Part shown: positions 6,680 through 15,332 of the stretch, piece after piece
Layout of the letters: every line of letters begins with the position of its first letter
Position numbering within the stretch: position 1 is the first letter of the stretch
NCBI RefSeq assembly: GCF_024623185.1
Contig: NZ_JANJZK010000008.1
Span: 41,054-105,053, forward strand
Reading direction: 5' to 3'
Length of the DNA: 64,000 nucleotides
From: Anaerofustis stercorihominis
Lineage (GTDB): Bacteria; Bacillota; Clostridia; Eubacteriales; Anaerofustaceae
Notes under the pieces: generated by a model
The model's database searches: none
Seen by the model: only the letters and a program-made list of their open reading frames with translations
Told to the model about the DNA's origin: nothing
Program-made: the position numbers and the translations under genes

Positions 6680-9040
6680 ATGGAGAATTCATTAAGCTTA
6701 TTGCCTGTCGGCGTTTTAAAAGTTGCGATTTTAGATGAAAATACTATAAAATTTGAAGAAGGAAACGATAATTTTTATGATATTGTATCTATAAATAAAG
6801 AGGCAATAAATAATACAGAGATAAAAAATATTATATTTGAATTATGCGGAAAAGAAATATTTAATAAAGAAAAAGCTAATATTTTTAAGGCTCTCAAATT
6901 AAATCAAGAGTATTCCAGCGAATTTGAAGTCAAATTAAAAGTGAATAATGATAAATGGGTTTTAGTAAGACTAAAGCTGGCATATGAAGAAAGTGGTTCC
7001 AAGATTATTTTTGTTTTGGTAGATATAAATAAACAAAAGCAAGTAGTCAATAGACTTGTATCTAAAATAGAAACAGCAAAATTGATCGATTCTATTTCTA
7101 AAGATGTACAATTTGAATATGATTGTTTTTTTGATACTATTACTATTCCTTTTGATGAAGCCGGAGAAAAAGATATTCCTGCTGTTACTTCCGATTTCAT
7201 AAAATATAATATAGATAGACATGTTCATCCCGATTATATACATAAATTCAAAGAAATTTTCGAAGGCAAAAGCAAAAATGATAAGGGAAGTTTTGAATAT
7301 AGAGGAAGCAGATTAAATAGTTCTGAATTCTTTTGGCTGAAAATTAGTTATTTTTATTTAAGAGATAGTAATGGTAATTTAAACAAGATTATAGGTAGAT
7401 TTTCGGTTATAGAAAGTGAAAAGCAAGCTAGGATAAAACTTGAAAAGCAATTAAGCCTTGATCCGCTAACAGGTTTACTAAATAAAGTTGCCAGTGAAGC
7501 AATTATCAAAGAACTTATTGAAAATTCAAGTGAAAAAGAAAATAAACATGGATTATTGGTTATAGATGTAGATGACTTTAAAAATATCAATGATTCTTAC
7601 GGACATAAAAAAGGAGACAGCGTAATAACTCTGATTGCCAAAACACTTGATAATACTTTTCGTTCTACAGATATCATTGGAAGAATAGGCGGGGATGAGT
7701 TTATTGTTTTTTTGAAGAATGTAGATAACGATATTATAATAAGAAAAGGCAACGAATTAAAAGATAAATTATTGAACAATCCTTTCCCTGTAAGTGTCAG
7801 TATTGGAATAAGTATATATCCTGATGACGGCAAAGACTATATAGCTTTGTTTTCTAAAGCAGATATCGCAATGTATCAGGCTAAACTTAATAAAAATGAA
7901 AAGGTGATTTGTTATAGCGGAAATGAGCCTAAGAGAGAAGAAAATATAGAGAAAATAAAAAAAGAAATTAAAAAGAGAGAAAGTATCTTAATTGTTGATG
8001 ACGAAGAGTTAAACAGAGAAATACTAAGAACTGCTCTCGAAGATGAATATAATATATTAATGGCTTCTAACGGAGAAGAGGCATTAAAAGTATTTGATAA
8101 GAATAAAAATAAAGTAGTTCTTATTTTACTTGACATAGTTATGCCAAAAATGGATGGCGTTCAATTTCTAACAATACTTCGTAATGAGCTCAATGAAAAA
8201 GATATCCCTGTTATCGTTATTTCAGCAGGTGTGTCGGAAAATATGAATGATATGATTTATCAAATAGGTGTTGAGGATATAATGAGAAAGCCTTTTGATA
8301 ATTTTGAAGTCAAGAATAGAGCTAAGAATTTAATAGATTTATTTAAATATCGTAATCATTTGGTAAATTTAGTTGACGAGCAAAAAGAAAAAATAGATAG
8401 GCAGATGAAATCTCTTCAGGAAAGTCAGTCAAGGATATTATCCAATTTAAGTACTTTAATTGAATTTAGAAGTTTAAAGAGCGGCGGACATGTAAATAGA
8501 ATAAAAAAATATGTTAATATTTTATTAAAAGCACTTGTAAAAATAAACAATTCAAAGTACGATATAAGTAAAGAAGAAATAGATGTAATAACAGAAGCTG
8601 CGGCACTTCATGATTTGGGCAAAATAGCAGTACCTGACAACATAATTAAAAAGGGTTCAATTTTAAATTATGAAGAAAATGAGATAATGAAGACACATAC
8701 TATTCAAGGTGCTAAATTTTTATCTAAAATTTTAGAGATAAAAGATGAATATTATATAGCAAGCAGAGATATAGCTTTATATCATCATGAAAGATATGAC
8801 GGCAAAGGTTACCCTTATGGTTTAAAAGGAGATAACATTCCTGTGTCTGCTCAAGTGGTTGGTTTGATAGATGTTTATGACGCACTTACTATGGGAACTC
8901 CTAACGGAAATCCTATTTCTCATTCGAAAGCTTCTGAACTGATAATAAACGGAGAATGCGGGGCTTTTTCTGATGATTTGATATCAGCATTCATTGCAGT
9001 ATTGGAACAATTTGAAAAAGTAGACAAAAGTAAAAGTTAA
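6680..9040 (+). CDS. PAS-GGDEF-REC-HD-GYP hybrid c-di-GMP signalling protein
   Basis: A 786-residue cytoplasmic signalling protein that could both make and degrade cyclic di-GMP. Order: PAS-like sensor region (~1-255), GGDEF diguanylate cyclase (~265-415), receiver domain (~430-545), coiled coil (~555-590), HD-GYP phosphodiesterase (~590-780). The cyclase has an intact GGDEF at ~337-341 and an RSTD inhibitory site five residues before it, so product inhibition is expected. The receiver keeps the phospho-acceptor Asp at ~485 (LLDIVMPKMDG). The HD-GYP part has HDLGK (~644) and DGKGYP (~708-712). Start chosen at ATG 6680 with GGGGAAGGA upstream; a TTG at 6644 lies in the hairpin loop. An Hpt gene follows 19 bp later. 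No histidine kinase is nearby. Confidence 0.92.
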   Translation: MENSLSLLPVGVLKVAILDENTIKFEEGNDNFYDIVSINKEAINNTEIKNIIFELCGKEIFNKEKANIFKALKLNQEYSSEFEVKLKVNNDKWVLVRLKLAYEESGSKIIFVLVDINKQKQVVNRLVSKIETAKLIDSISKDVQFEYDCFFDTITIPFDEAGEKDIPAVTSDFIKYNIDRHVHPDYIHKFKEIFEGKSKNDKGSFEYRGSRLNSSEFFWLKISYFYLRDSNGNLNKIIGRFSVIESEKQARIKLEKQLSLDPLTGLLNKVASEAIIKELIENSSEKENKHGLLVIDVDDFKNINDSYGHKKGDSVITLIAKTLDNTFRSTDIIGRIGGDEFIVFLKNVDNDIIIRKGNELKDKLLNNPFPVSVSIGISIYPDDGKDYIALFSKADIAMYQAKLNKNEKVICYSGNEPKREENIEKIKKEIKKRESILIVDDEELNREILRTALEDEYNILMASNGEEALKVFDKNKNKVVLILLDIVMPKMDGVQFLTILRNELNEKDIPVIVISAGVSENMNDMIYQIGVEDIMRKPFDNFEVKNRAKNLIDLFKYRNHLVNLVDEQKEKIDRQMKSLQESQSRILSNLSTLIEFRSLKSGGHVNRIKKYVNILLKALVKINNSKYDISKEEIDVITEAAALHDLGKIAVPDNIIKKGSILNYEENEIMKTHTIQGAKFLSKILEIKDEYYIASRDIALYHHERYDGKGYPYGLKGDNIPVSAQVVGLIDVYDALTMGTPNGNPISHSKASELIINGECGAFSDDLISAFIAVLEQFEKVDKSKS

Positions 9041-9059
9041 GCGAGAGGATGTATAAGTT

Positions 9060-9410
9060 ATGAATGGTGTTTTAAATGAATTGAATGAATATGGCGTAGA
9101 TATAAAATCTGTAATTGAAAGATTTGCCGGAAATGAAGAACTATGTACAAAGTTTATTCTTAAATTTGTGGATGATAAGAGTTTTAATGAGGCAAAAGAA
9201 GCTTTAATAGAAAAGGATTTTGAGCAAGTATTGGTCGGTGTACATACATTAAAAGGTGTAAGTGCTAATTTAGGTATGACTGATTTATATAAAGAATGCG
9301 ATAATGTTGTAATAAAAATCAGAGCAAACGATTATGAAATAGAGCCTGACATGCAAAAGATAGAAGATGAATATAACAGGATCGTAAATATAATAAAAAA
9401 ATATAAATAA
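9060..9410 (+). CDS. Hpt-domain histidine phosphotransfer protein
   Basis: A 116-residue single-domain Hpt protein. The phosphorylatable histidine is in VHTLKGVSANLG (~residue 62), within a helical bundle of the usual Hpt size. Such proteins shuttle phosphate between receiver domains of hybrid kinases and response regulators in the cytoplasm. It follows the c-di-GMP protein by 19 bp in the same operon, so the receiver domain of that protein is its most likely partner; this is inferred from adjacency. The kinase that loads it must be elsewhere. A strong terminator follows directly. Confidence 0.9.
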   Translation: MNGVLNELNEYGVDIKSVIERFAGNEELCTKFILKFVDDKSFNEAKEALIEKDFEQVLVGVHTLKGVSANLGMTDLYKECDNVVIKIRANDYEIEPDMQKIEDEYNRIVNIIKKYK

Positions 9411-9432
9411 AAAAGACCATTAGGTCTTTTTT
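9411..9432 (+). terminator. intrinsic terminator of the c-di-GMP/Hpt operon
   Basis: AAAAGACC / GGTCTTTT with an ATTA loop; it starts at the base after the hpt stop. Confidence 0.9.
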
Positions 9433-9437
9433 GTTTC

Positions 9438-9474
9438 GGGGCACTACGCCTCACTTCGTGAGATTCCGCGCCCC
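9438..9474 (-). repeat. 37-bp dispersed hairpin element, copy 3
   Basis: Reverse-strand copy; inner stem CTCAC GAA GTGAG instead of CTGCC GAA GGCAG, so both stem arms changed together. It lies 6 bp after a terminator T-run and between convergent genes. Confidence 0.9.
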
Positions 9475-9493
9475 GAATATCCTAAGTATCTGC

Positions 9494-9931
9494 TTACTTA
9501 TAATCACCATTTAATATTTCAATTGCTTTTTTATATCTTTCATTTCTTTTTATATCTTTATTTGTTATTTTTTCGAGTCTCGTTAAATCCATATTATGTT
9601 TTAAATCAAGTAACTTGATTTTTCGTGCAAGATCATTTTTCTTTACTTTGTAAATATAATCAAAATAATCGTCTTGCTTTTTTGTTAAAGTATCAATAGC
9701 TTCGATTATATCAGTACTGAACCCTTCATTCAGTAAATCTTCTTTTGTAAGATTGCTGTCCTCCAGTGTGTCGTGTAAAAGTGCGGTAATGATTTCATCC
9801 TCTTCATTTAGTTTACTTTCTATATAAAAAGGATGCATTATATATGCCATGCCGCCTTTATCTGTTTGTCCTTCATGTGCATTAAAAGCAAGATTAATAG
9901 CCTTTTTTATCATAGGTGAATTTATATCCAT
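9494..9931 (-). CDS. HD-domain hydrolase related to (p)ppGpp hydrolases (MESH1/RelA-SpoT HD type)
   Basis: A 145-residue single-domain protein of the HD_4 group. It shows the metal-binding signature in order: AHEGQTDKGGMAYIMHP (first His), ALLHDTLEDS (HD pair), and a downstream Asp in KLLDLKHNMD. This is the arrangement of the alarmone-hydrolysing domain of SpoT and stand-alone small hydrolases. No synthetase domain is present. The frame extends to a TTG at 9946, but GGAAGA is correctly spaced for the ATG at 9931. The substrate is not proven; some family members act on other pyrophosphates. It is convergent with the Hpt operon. Confidence 0.85.
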   Translation of the reverse strand: MDINSPMIKKAINLAFNAHEGQTDKGGMAYIMHPFYIESKLNEEDEIITALLHDTLEDSNLTKEDLLNEGFSTDIIEAIDTLTKKQDDYFDYIYKVKKNDLARKIKLLDLKHNMDLTRLEKITNKDIKRNERYKKAIEILNGDYK

Positions 9932-10049
9932 AGATTTTTCTTCCAATATAATTTTTTTTATTATATCATATTATTACTTTAAATCGTAATAAAGTATATA
10001 TGTTGACAAGATCCTAACATTATATTTTTAATTGCATATAATAAACAGA

Positions 10050-10077
10050 TGTGATAGACTTTTCTTTGGTTATCACA
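10050..10077 (+). promoter_or_regulatory. inverted repeat upstream of the aminotransferase gene
   Basis: TGTGATA (10050-10056) and TATCACA (10071-10077) are 14 bp apart, 40 bp before the start codon and just after a TATAAT at 10037. Possible operator or leader hairpin. Confidence 0.4.
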
Positions 10078-10116
10078 TTATATTTTATAGCAAGTATCAA
10101 ACTAGGAGGAATATTA

Positions 10117-11283
10117 ATGAAATTTGCAAAAAGAATGGATATGTTCACAGAAGGGATTTTTTCTAAACTTGCTAATTTAAAAGAAGAAAAAATAAAAGAA
10201 GGGATACATGTAGTTGACTTGAGCGTGGGTACGCCCAATATACCTCCGGCAGCTCATATTATTGATGCTTTGACCAAACAAGCTAAGGATTTGAACAGCT
10301 ATTTGTATCCGTTAAACGATAAAGAGGATTTAAAAGCGGCAGTGGCAATATGGTATAAAAATCGTTACGGCGTTGATTTAGACCCCGATACAGAAGTCCA
10401 GTCTTTGCTTGGGTCTCAGGAAGGGCTTGCTCATATAGCGCTTTCCGTCATTGATCCCGGGGATATCGTATTGGTTCCCGACCCTTGTTACCCTGTCTTT
10501 GCCGACGGTCCGAAACTTGCAGGGGCAGAACTTTATTATATGCCTCAAAGAGAAGAGAATGGTTATGTAATAGACCTTGATGAAATACCGGAAGATATAA
10601 GACAAAAAGCTAAATTTATGATAGTTTCCTATCCAAACAATCCTACAACAGCAATGGCACCAGACAGCTTTTACAAGGATTTGATAGACTTTGCCAAGAA
10701 ATATGATATTATCGTACTTCACGATAATGCGTACAGCGATTTGGTATTTGACGGCAAAAAATGCGGAAGTTTTCTTAGGTTTGAAGGTGCTAAAGATGTC
10801 GGGGTAGAATTCAACTCCTTATCTAAGACTTACGGGCTGGCAGGTGCAAGAGTAGGTTTTTGTGTGGGAAATAAAGATGTGGTAAGTAATCTGAATAAAT
10901 TAAAATCAAATATGGATTATGGTATGTTTCTTCCCGTTCAAAAAGCTGCCATAGCCGCCATAACAGGAGATCAGTCATGTGTCGAGGTTACGAGAAAGGC
11001 TTATGAAAAGAGAAGAAATATCCTTTGTGACGGACTTAACAGTATAGGCTGGGATATTAAAAGATGTTCATCAACAATGTTTGTTTGGGCAAAAATCCCT
11101 AAAAAGTATTCTTCTTCAGAGAAATTCTGCTTTGACCTTTTAGATAAAACCGGAGTATTGGTTACACCCGGAAGTGCTTTTGGTCCTTCGGGAGAAGGGC
11201 ATGTAAGGATGGCGCTTGTTCAGGATGAAGAAGAAATATTAAAAGCTATTGATAGTATAGATAAATCAAATATTTTAAAATAA
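10117..11283 (+). CDS. Class I/II PLP-dependent aminotransferase (LL-diaminopimelate/aspartate aminotransferase-like)
   Basis: A 388-residue fold-type I aminotransferase. Visible PLP-site motifs: LGSQEGLAHI (phosphate-binding region), YPNNPTTA (the Asn contacting the pyridine ring), HDNAYSDLVFDG (Asp/Tyr pair), EFNSLSKTYGLAGARVG (Schiff-base Lys) and GEGHVRMAL (the Arg that binds the substrate carboxylate). The GSQEGLAHI and YPNNPT pattern resembles LL-diaminopimelate aminotransferase and AlaC-type enzymes, so a role in lysine/cell-wall or alanine metabolism is plausible, but the substrate cannot be fixed from sequence. ATG 10117 has AGGAGG at 10104-10109; the in-frame start at 10051 has no RBS. 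Confidence 0.88.
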   Translation: MKFAKRMDMFTEGIFSKLANLKEEKIKEGIHVVDLSVGTPNIPPAAHIIDALTKQAKDLNSYLYPLNDKEDLKAAVAIWYKNRYGVDLDPDTEVQSLLGSQEGLAHIALSVIDPGDIVLVPDPCYPVFADGPKLAGAELYYMPQREENGYVIDLDEIPEDIRQKAKFMIVSYPNNPTTAMAPDSFYKDLIDFAKKYDIIVLHDNAYSDLVFDGKKCGSFLRFEGAKDVGVEFNSLSKTYGLAGARVGFCVGNKDVVSNLNKLKSNMDYGMFLPVQKAAIAAITGDQSCVEVTRKAYEKRRNILCDGLNSIGWDIKRCSSTMFVWAKIPKKYSSSEKFCFDLLDKTGVLVTPGSAFGPSGEGHVRMALVQDEEEILKAIDSIDKSNILK

Positions 11284-11286
11284 ATA

Positions 11287-11311
11287 AGGCTCGGTTTTAC
11301 CGAGCTTTTTT
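11287..11311 (+). terminator. intrinsic terminator of the aminotransferase gene
   Basis: GCTCGG / CCGAGC stem, TTTTA loop, six T. Confidence 0.9.
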
Positions 11312-11374
11312 GATTTGAACAAATGCTTATTTATATTAAAAGAATATTAAATTATTTTAAAACCCGAGTTTTGG

Positions 11375-11383
11375 TGGTATAAT
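11375..11383 (+). promoter_or_regulatory. extended -10 promoter of the patatin gene
   Basis: TGG followed by TATAAT (11378-11383), 25 bp before the start codon; the -35 region is poor, as expected for an extended -10. Confidence 0.5.
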
Positions 11384-11408
11384 AAAAAATATTTTATATG
11401 GAGGCATT

Positions 11409-12257
11409 ATGTATAATAGCGGACTTATATTGGAAGGCGGCGGGATGAGAGGGATTTATACTGCCGGTGTACTTGATTTTTTTATTGATAAAGATATTTA
11501 TTTTGAAAACAATTATGGCGTTTCGGCAGGGATATGTCATGCTTGTTCTTATATTTCAAAACAAAGAGACAGAGCTTACAGAGTGAATGTAGATTATCTT
11601 GATGATAAGAGATATGCAAGTTTTTATAGCTTAGTCACTACCGGGGATTATTTCGGTGCTGATATGTTATATAATAAAATTCCAAATGAATTATATCCTT
11701 TTGATTTTAAAACTTATGATGAATTTAAAGGAAATTTATATGCGGTCATTACCAATATAGAAACCGGAAAAGCAGAATACATTAAGCTTAATGATATGAA
11801 TGAAGATATTATATATGTTAGAGCTTCCAGCTCACTTCCTCTTTTATCAAGGAATGTACTTATTAACAAAAAAGAATATCTTGACGGAGGCATTACCGAC
11901 TCTATCCCGATTAGGAAATCTATTGAAGACGGTAATAAAAAAAATGTAGTAGTTCTTACGCAGCCTGAAGGCTATCAAAAAAGTAAAAATAAACTCCTTC
12001 CTATGATAAAAATAAAATATAGAAAGTATCCCGAATTTGTAAATGCTACTGCTAACAGACATATCAACTATAATGAATCCCTTAATGTTATAGATAAAGA
12101 AGTAAATAACGGCAACGCTTTTGTTATAAGACCCAGCAAAAATATGAATATAGGAAGGTTGGAGAAAGACAGGGATAAACTGAAAGCACTGTATGATTTG
12201 GGTTATAAAGACGCGAAAAACAGTTATGATGATTTGATTGGTTTCTTATCAAATTAG
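11409..12257 (+). CDS. Patatin-like phospholipase (YjjU/RssA-type serine hydrolase)
   Basis: A 282-residue cytoplasmic patatin-family lipid acyl hydrolase. It has the oxyanion loop LEGGGMRGIYTAGVL (residues ~8-22), the nucleophile elbow GVSAG (~37-41) with the catalytic Ser, and the catalytic Asp in LDGGITDSIP. The length and the C-terminal region resemble the bacterial YjjU subgroup. The natural lipid substrate is unknown. RBS GGAGG at 11400-11404 is only 4 bp from the ATG. It lies directly upstream of the van-type genes on the same strand, but a terminator-like hairpin separates them, so a functional link is not supported. Confidence 0.9.
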   Translation: MYNSGLILEGGGMRGIYTAGVLDFFIDKDIYFENNYGVSAGICHACSYISKQRDRAYRVNVDYLDDKRYASFYSLVTTGDYFGADMLYNKIPNELYPFDFKTYDEFKGNLYAVITNIETGKAEYIKLNDMNEDIIYVRASSSLPLLSRNVLINKKEYLDGGITDSIPIRKSIEDGNKKNVVVLTQPEGYQKSKNKLLPMIKIKYRKYPEFVNATANRHINYNESLNVIDKEVNNGNAFVIRPSKNMNIGRLEKDRDKLKALYDLGYKDAKNSYDDLIGFLSN

Positions 12258-12417
12258 GTTATTTATCGAAATGAGCCGGTTAAAGGGACTTTTATTTATT
12301 TTAATAGATTGTTAATTATTATTAATACATAATTAAAAGCTGTTAATAAATAAAAAATTATTTTTAATATTATCTTAAACGGGGCTTCAAGATTAAATTG
12401 AATAAAAAATATATAAT

Positions 12418-12459
12418 AATATCAAATTTAGTAGTTAATATTAAATTTGATATTTTTTT
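12418..12459 (+). terminator. terminator-like hairpin in front of the van-type ligase
   Basis: 13-bp stem AATATCAAATTTA / TAAATTTGATATT with an 11-base loop, followed by a T-run, ending ~64 bp before the ligase start and 160 bp after the patatin stop. A TATAAT at 12412-12417 directly precedes it. It may end the patatin transcript or attenuate the van-type operon. Confidence 0.6.
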
Positions 12460-12522
12460 ATAAATAAAATCTTTGCAAAGTATTTAATTTAGTTTTAAAA
12501 ATAATTTTTAGGAAGTGATAAA

Positions 12523-13557
12523 ATGAGAAAATCAGTATTGGTAATTTTCGGAGGTAATTCACCTGAGTACGATGTATCTCTTAAATCTGCATACTCTGTA
12601 ATTAGATCTATAAATAAAGATTTATATGAAATTAAACTAATCGGGATTAGCCGAAGTGGGGATTTTTATTTATATGAAGGTGATATTGAAAAGATAAATA
12701 ATGATACTTGGCATTTAGATGAGAATTGTTTTGATGCTATGATATCGGGAAATAAGTCAGAGCATGGTATTGTTGTTATTAAAAACGGTGAAGTAATAAA
12801 AATACATATAGATGCTGCTTTTCCTATATTACATGGGAAAAACGGAGAAGACGGGACTATACAAGGTCTGTTCGAGCTAGTAAGTATACCTATAATTGGC
12901 TGCGGGATATTGTCTTCGGCTTTATGTATGGATAAATACAGAGCTCATAAATTAGTTGAAAGCATGGGTATTAAAGTACCTAAATCTGTTTTGATTGATA
13001 AAAATATAAAGGATCTCAGTAAGCACATTAAATATTTAGGACTACCGATATTTGTAAAACCATTAAAAGCAGGTTCATCTTTTGGCATTACTAAAGTTGA
13101 AGATAAAAAAGACTTATTTAAAGCGGTCGATAAGGCTTTTGAATACGATGATAAAGTAATACTGGAAGAAAATATCGATGGATTTGAAGTCGGATGTGCG
13201 GTGATTGGTAATGACAACCCGATAATCGGCGAAGTAGATGAAATAGAACTTTCCAAGGGCTTTTTTGATTATATTGAAAAGTATAATTTAAAAACTTCTA
13301 AGATACACATGCCTGCAAGGATAACCAAAGAAGAATCAAACACTATAAAGGAAACCGCTGTAAAAATTTATAAGATTTTAAACTGCAAAGATTTTGCCAG
13401 AGTGGATATGTTTATAACTGAGAACAGAGAAATAGTATTCAATGAAGTAAATACTATACCGGGATTTACAGAGCACAGCAGATTTCCCAATATGCTTAAA
13501 GGTATAGGAATGGATTTTGAGGATATCGTAAATACATTGATTTCTTTGGCGGTGTAA
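12523..13557 (+). CDS. vanG: D-alanine--D-serine ligase, VanG/VanC type
   Basis: A 344-residue ATP-grasp ligase that would make D-Ala-D-Ser, replacing the D-Ala-D-Ala end of peptidoglycan precursors and lowering vancomycin binding. Features: N-terminal FGGNSPEYDVSLKS, HGKNGEDGTIQG, the ATP-grasp FVKPLKAGSSFG, and the C-terminal FNEVNTIPGFTEHS. The omega-loop motif is EKYN (residues 252-255), matching the EKY pattern of D-Ser ligases rather than the Lys/His of D-lactate ligases. Gene order (ligase, VanXY, VanT) supports the D-Ser type. RBS AGGAAGTG at ~12511. No vanR/vanS gene lies beside it. The symbol reflects the VanG-like order; exact type within VanC/E/G/L is uncertain. Confidence 0.88.
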   Translation: MRKSVLVIFGGNSPEYDVSLKSAYSVIRSINKDLYEIKLIGISRSGDFYLYEGDIEKINNDTWHLDENCFDAMISGNKSEHGIVVIKNGEVIKIHIDAAFPILHGKNGEDGTIQGLFELVSIPIIGCGILSSALCMDKYRAHKLVESMGIKVPKSVLIDKNIKDLSKHIKYLGLPIFVKPLKAGSSFGITKVEDKKDLFKAVDKAFEYDDKVILEENIDGFEVGCAVIGNDNPIIGEVDEIELSKGFFDYIEKYNLKTSKIHMPARITKEESNTIKETAVKIYKILNCKDFARVDMFITENREIVFNEVNTIPGFTEHSRFPNMLKGIGMDFEDIVNTLISLAV

Positions 13558-13559
13558 TC

Positions 13560-14234
13560 ATGAAAAGATTGTGTTTAGATAAAAATCAGGTATATAGCGG
13601 GGAACTGATATTGGTAAATGGGGATAATCCTATTAAAAAAATGATATCTAATAAAAATATAAGTTTAGTAGATAAAAAAAGTAATGTTTATTTAAATAAA
13701 ACTGTCGATTATATGTTAAAAGAATTGCTATTCGAAATTGGCAGCAGAGATGAGATCGTATATGTAAGCGGATATAGGACACTTGGGGAACAAATAAAAA
13801 TATATAATGATTCTATTGTTAAAAATGGTGAGTTTTTTACTGATAAATATGTTGCTCTTCCAAATCATAGTGAACATCAAACCGGGTTAGCTATTGATTT
13901 GGCGAAAAATGATGTAAATATTGATTTTATCCGACCCGATTTTCCACTTGACGGAATATATAAAGAGTTCAGAGAAAAAGCTCCCCATTATGGTTTTATA
14001 GAAAGATACTTAAAAGATAAAGAAAATATAACAAAAATATCAGCGGAACCTTGGCACTTTAGATATGTAGGCTTTCCTCATTCTGAGATAATCTCCCGAA
14101 ATAACTTTGTTTTGGAAGAATATATAGAATATATAAAGGATTTTAAATATAGCAAAAAGCCGCTTACTGTTAAAGATAAAAATTTAAATATTGAAATATC
14201 ATATATATGCTGTGAAAATGAAAAAATTGGGTAG
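13560..14234 (+). CDS. vanXY: VanXY-type D,D-dipeptidase/carboxypeptidase, C-terminus frameshifted
   Basis: A zinc M15B peptidase that removes D-Ala-D-Ala dipeptides and terminal D-Ala so that only D-Ser precursors reach the wall. The active site is complete: SEHQTGLAIDL (His106, Asp113) and EPWHFRYVG (Glu163, His166). The ORF stops at residue 224 after CCENEKIG. In the next frame the sequence continues as VDIPDNAPYVVSGN then NVDGYILTLWR, ending at TGA 14309-14311, one base before the next gene. Adding one A to the A6 run at 14221-14226 restores a 250-residue protein. The zinc core should fold, but ~27 C-terminal residues are lost. It starts 2 bp after the ligase stop. Confidence 0.85.
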   Translation: MKRLCLDKNQVYSGELILVNGDNPIKKMISNKNISLVDKKSNVYLNKTVDYMLKELLFEIGSRDEIVYVSGYRTLGEQIKIYNDSIVKNGEFFTDKYVALPNHSEHQTGLAIDLAKNDVNIDFIRPDFPLDGIYKEFREKAPHYGFIERYLKDKENITKISAEPWHFRYVGFPHSEIISRNNFVLEEYIEYIKDFKYSKKPLTVKDKNLNIEISYICCENEKIG

Positions 14235-14312
14235 ACATTCCGGATAATGCTCCATATGTTGTTTCAGGAAATAATGTAGACGGTTATATATTGACGTTAT
14301 GGAGGACTTGAC

Positions 14313-15332
14313 ATGAAAGTCTTTAAATATAATGGTATAGATTATTTTAGAATGATAGCCGCATTTTTAATCATTGCCATACACATAGGACCTCTTAGCA
14401 GTATAAATATTACATTGGATTTTGGTTTTACATATGTTTTATGCAGGATAGCTGTTCCTTTCTTTTTGATGACTACGGGATACTTTGTTTTGTATCCCGT
14501 AGTCATCAATAATGATGATACCTTAAATTTATTTAAATTTTTGAAGAAGACATTATTTTTATATCTTATTGCCATAATAATATATCTTCCGATCAATATT
14601 TATGCGGGAGAATTTTATTCGAATATTGGTATTATAGGTATTATAAGAATAATATTTTTAGACGGTACATTTTATCATTTATGGTATCTTCCGGCTGTAA
14701 TCGTGGGATGTATATTTGTATTTTTATTAAGTAAAAAGTTTAGTATCAAAAAGATATTCATTATTTCTTTATTGTTATATATATTTGGTTTAATGGGAGA
14801 TAGTTATTACGGACTTATAAAGAATATTTATTTTATAAATGAATTTTATGATGTTATTTTTAAATTGACTTCTTTTACACGAAACGGTATTTTTTATGCT
14901 CCGATATTTTTGATTATGGGGGTACTTATTAGAAAAATATCATTCAAAGCTGAAGCAAAAGAAGATATGATTTATTTTGTTATTTCAATGGTATGTATGC
15001 TTATTGAAGGTTTGATACTTCATCATTTTGATATCCAAAGACATACCAGTATGTATATATTTTTACTGCCTTCAATGTTTTTCTTCTTTCAAATTCTTTT
15101 GAGTATTAAAGGGGAACAAAATAAAGGTTTTAGAAATATTTCAATGTATATTTATATAATCCACCCAATATTTATATTGGCTGTACGAATGGCTGTGAAA
15201 GTATTTGATTTTATGAGTATTTTTACTGAGAATTCTGTTTTAAATTATATAACTGTCAGTATTTTATCTTATACATGTGCAGTATTAATAAATATTTTCT
15301 TTATTAAATATAAGGAGAATAAAAATGTATGA
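14313..15332 (+). CDS. vanTm: VanT-like membrane acyltransferase domain (split from racemase)
   Basis: A 339-residue polytopic membrane protein of the acyltransferase-3 family, with about ten hydrophobic segments and the N-terminal motif GIDYFRMIAAFLIIAIHIGPL seen in the membrane half of VanT serine racemases, which is thought to import L-Ser. In known VanT proteins this domain is fused to the racemase, giving ~700 residues. Here it ends at TGA 15330-15332, overlapping the racemase start by 8 bp. 339 + 373 residues equals the usual fused length. GGAGGA (14301-14306) precedes the ATG and sits inside the lost vanXY tail. The symbol marks the membrane part only. Confidence 0.83.
   Translation: MKVFKYNGIDYFRMIAAFLIIAIHIGPLSSINITLDFGFTYVLCRIAVPFFLMTTGYFVLYPVVINNDDTLNLFKFLKKTLFLYLIAIIIYLPINIYAGEFYSNIGIIGIIRIIFLDGTFYHLWYLPAVIVGCIFVFLLSKKFSIKKIFIISLLLYIFGLMGDSYYGLIKNIYFINEFYDVIFKLTSFTRNGIFYAPIFLIMGVLIRKISFKAEAKEDMIYFVISMVCMLIEGLILHHFDIQRHTSMYIFLLPSMFFFFQILLSIKGEQNKGFRNISMYIYIIHPIFILAVRMAVKVFDFMSIFTENSVLNYITVSILSYTCAVLINIFFIKYKENKNV

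Noticed and set aside
14313..15332. Independent capsule or O-antigen acyltransferase
   Set aside because: Acyltransferase-3 proteins have many roles, but the position between vanXY and the racemase and the combined size with the latter match the membrane half of VanT.
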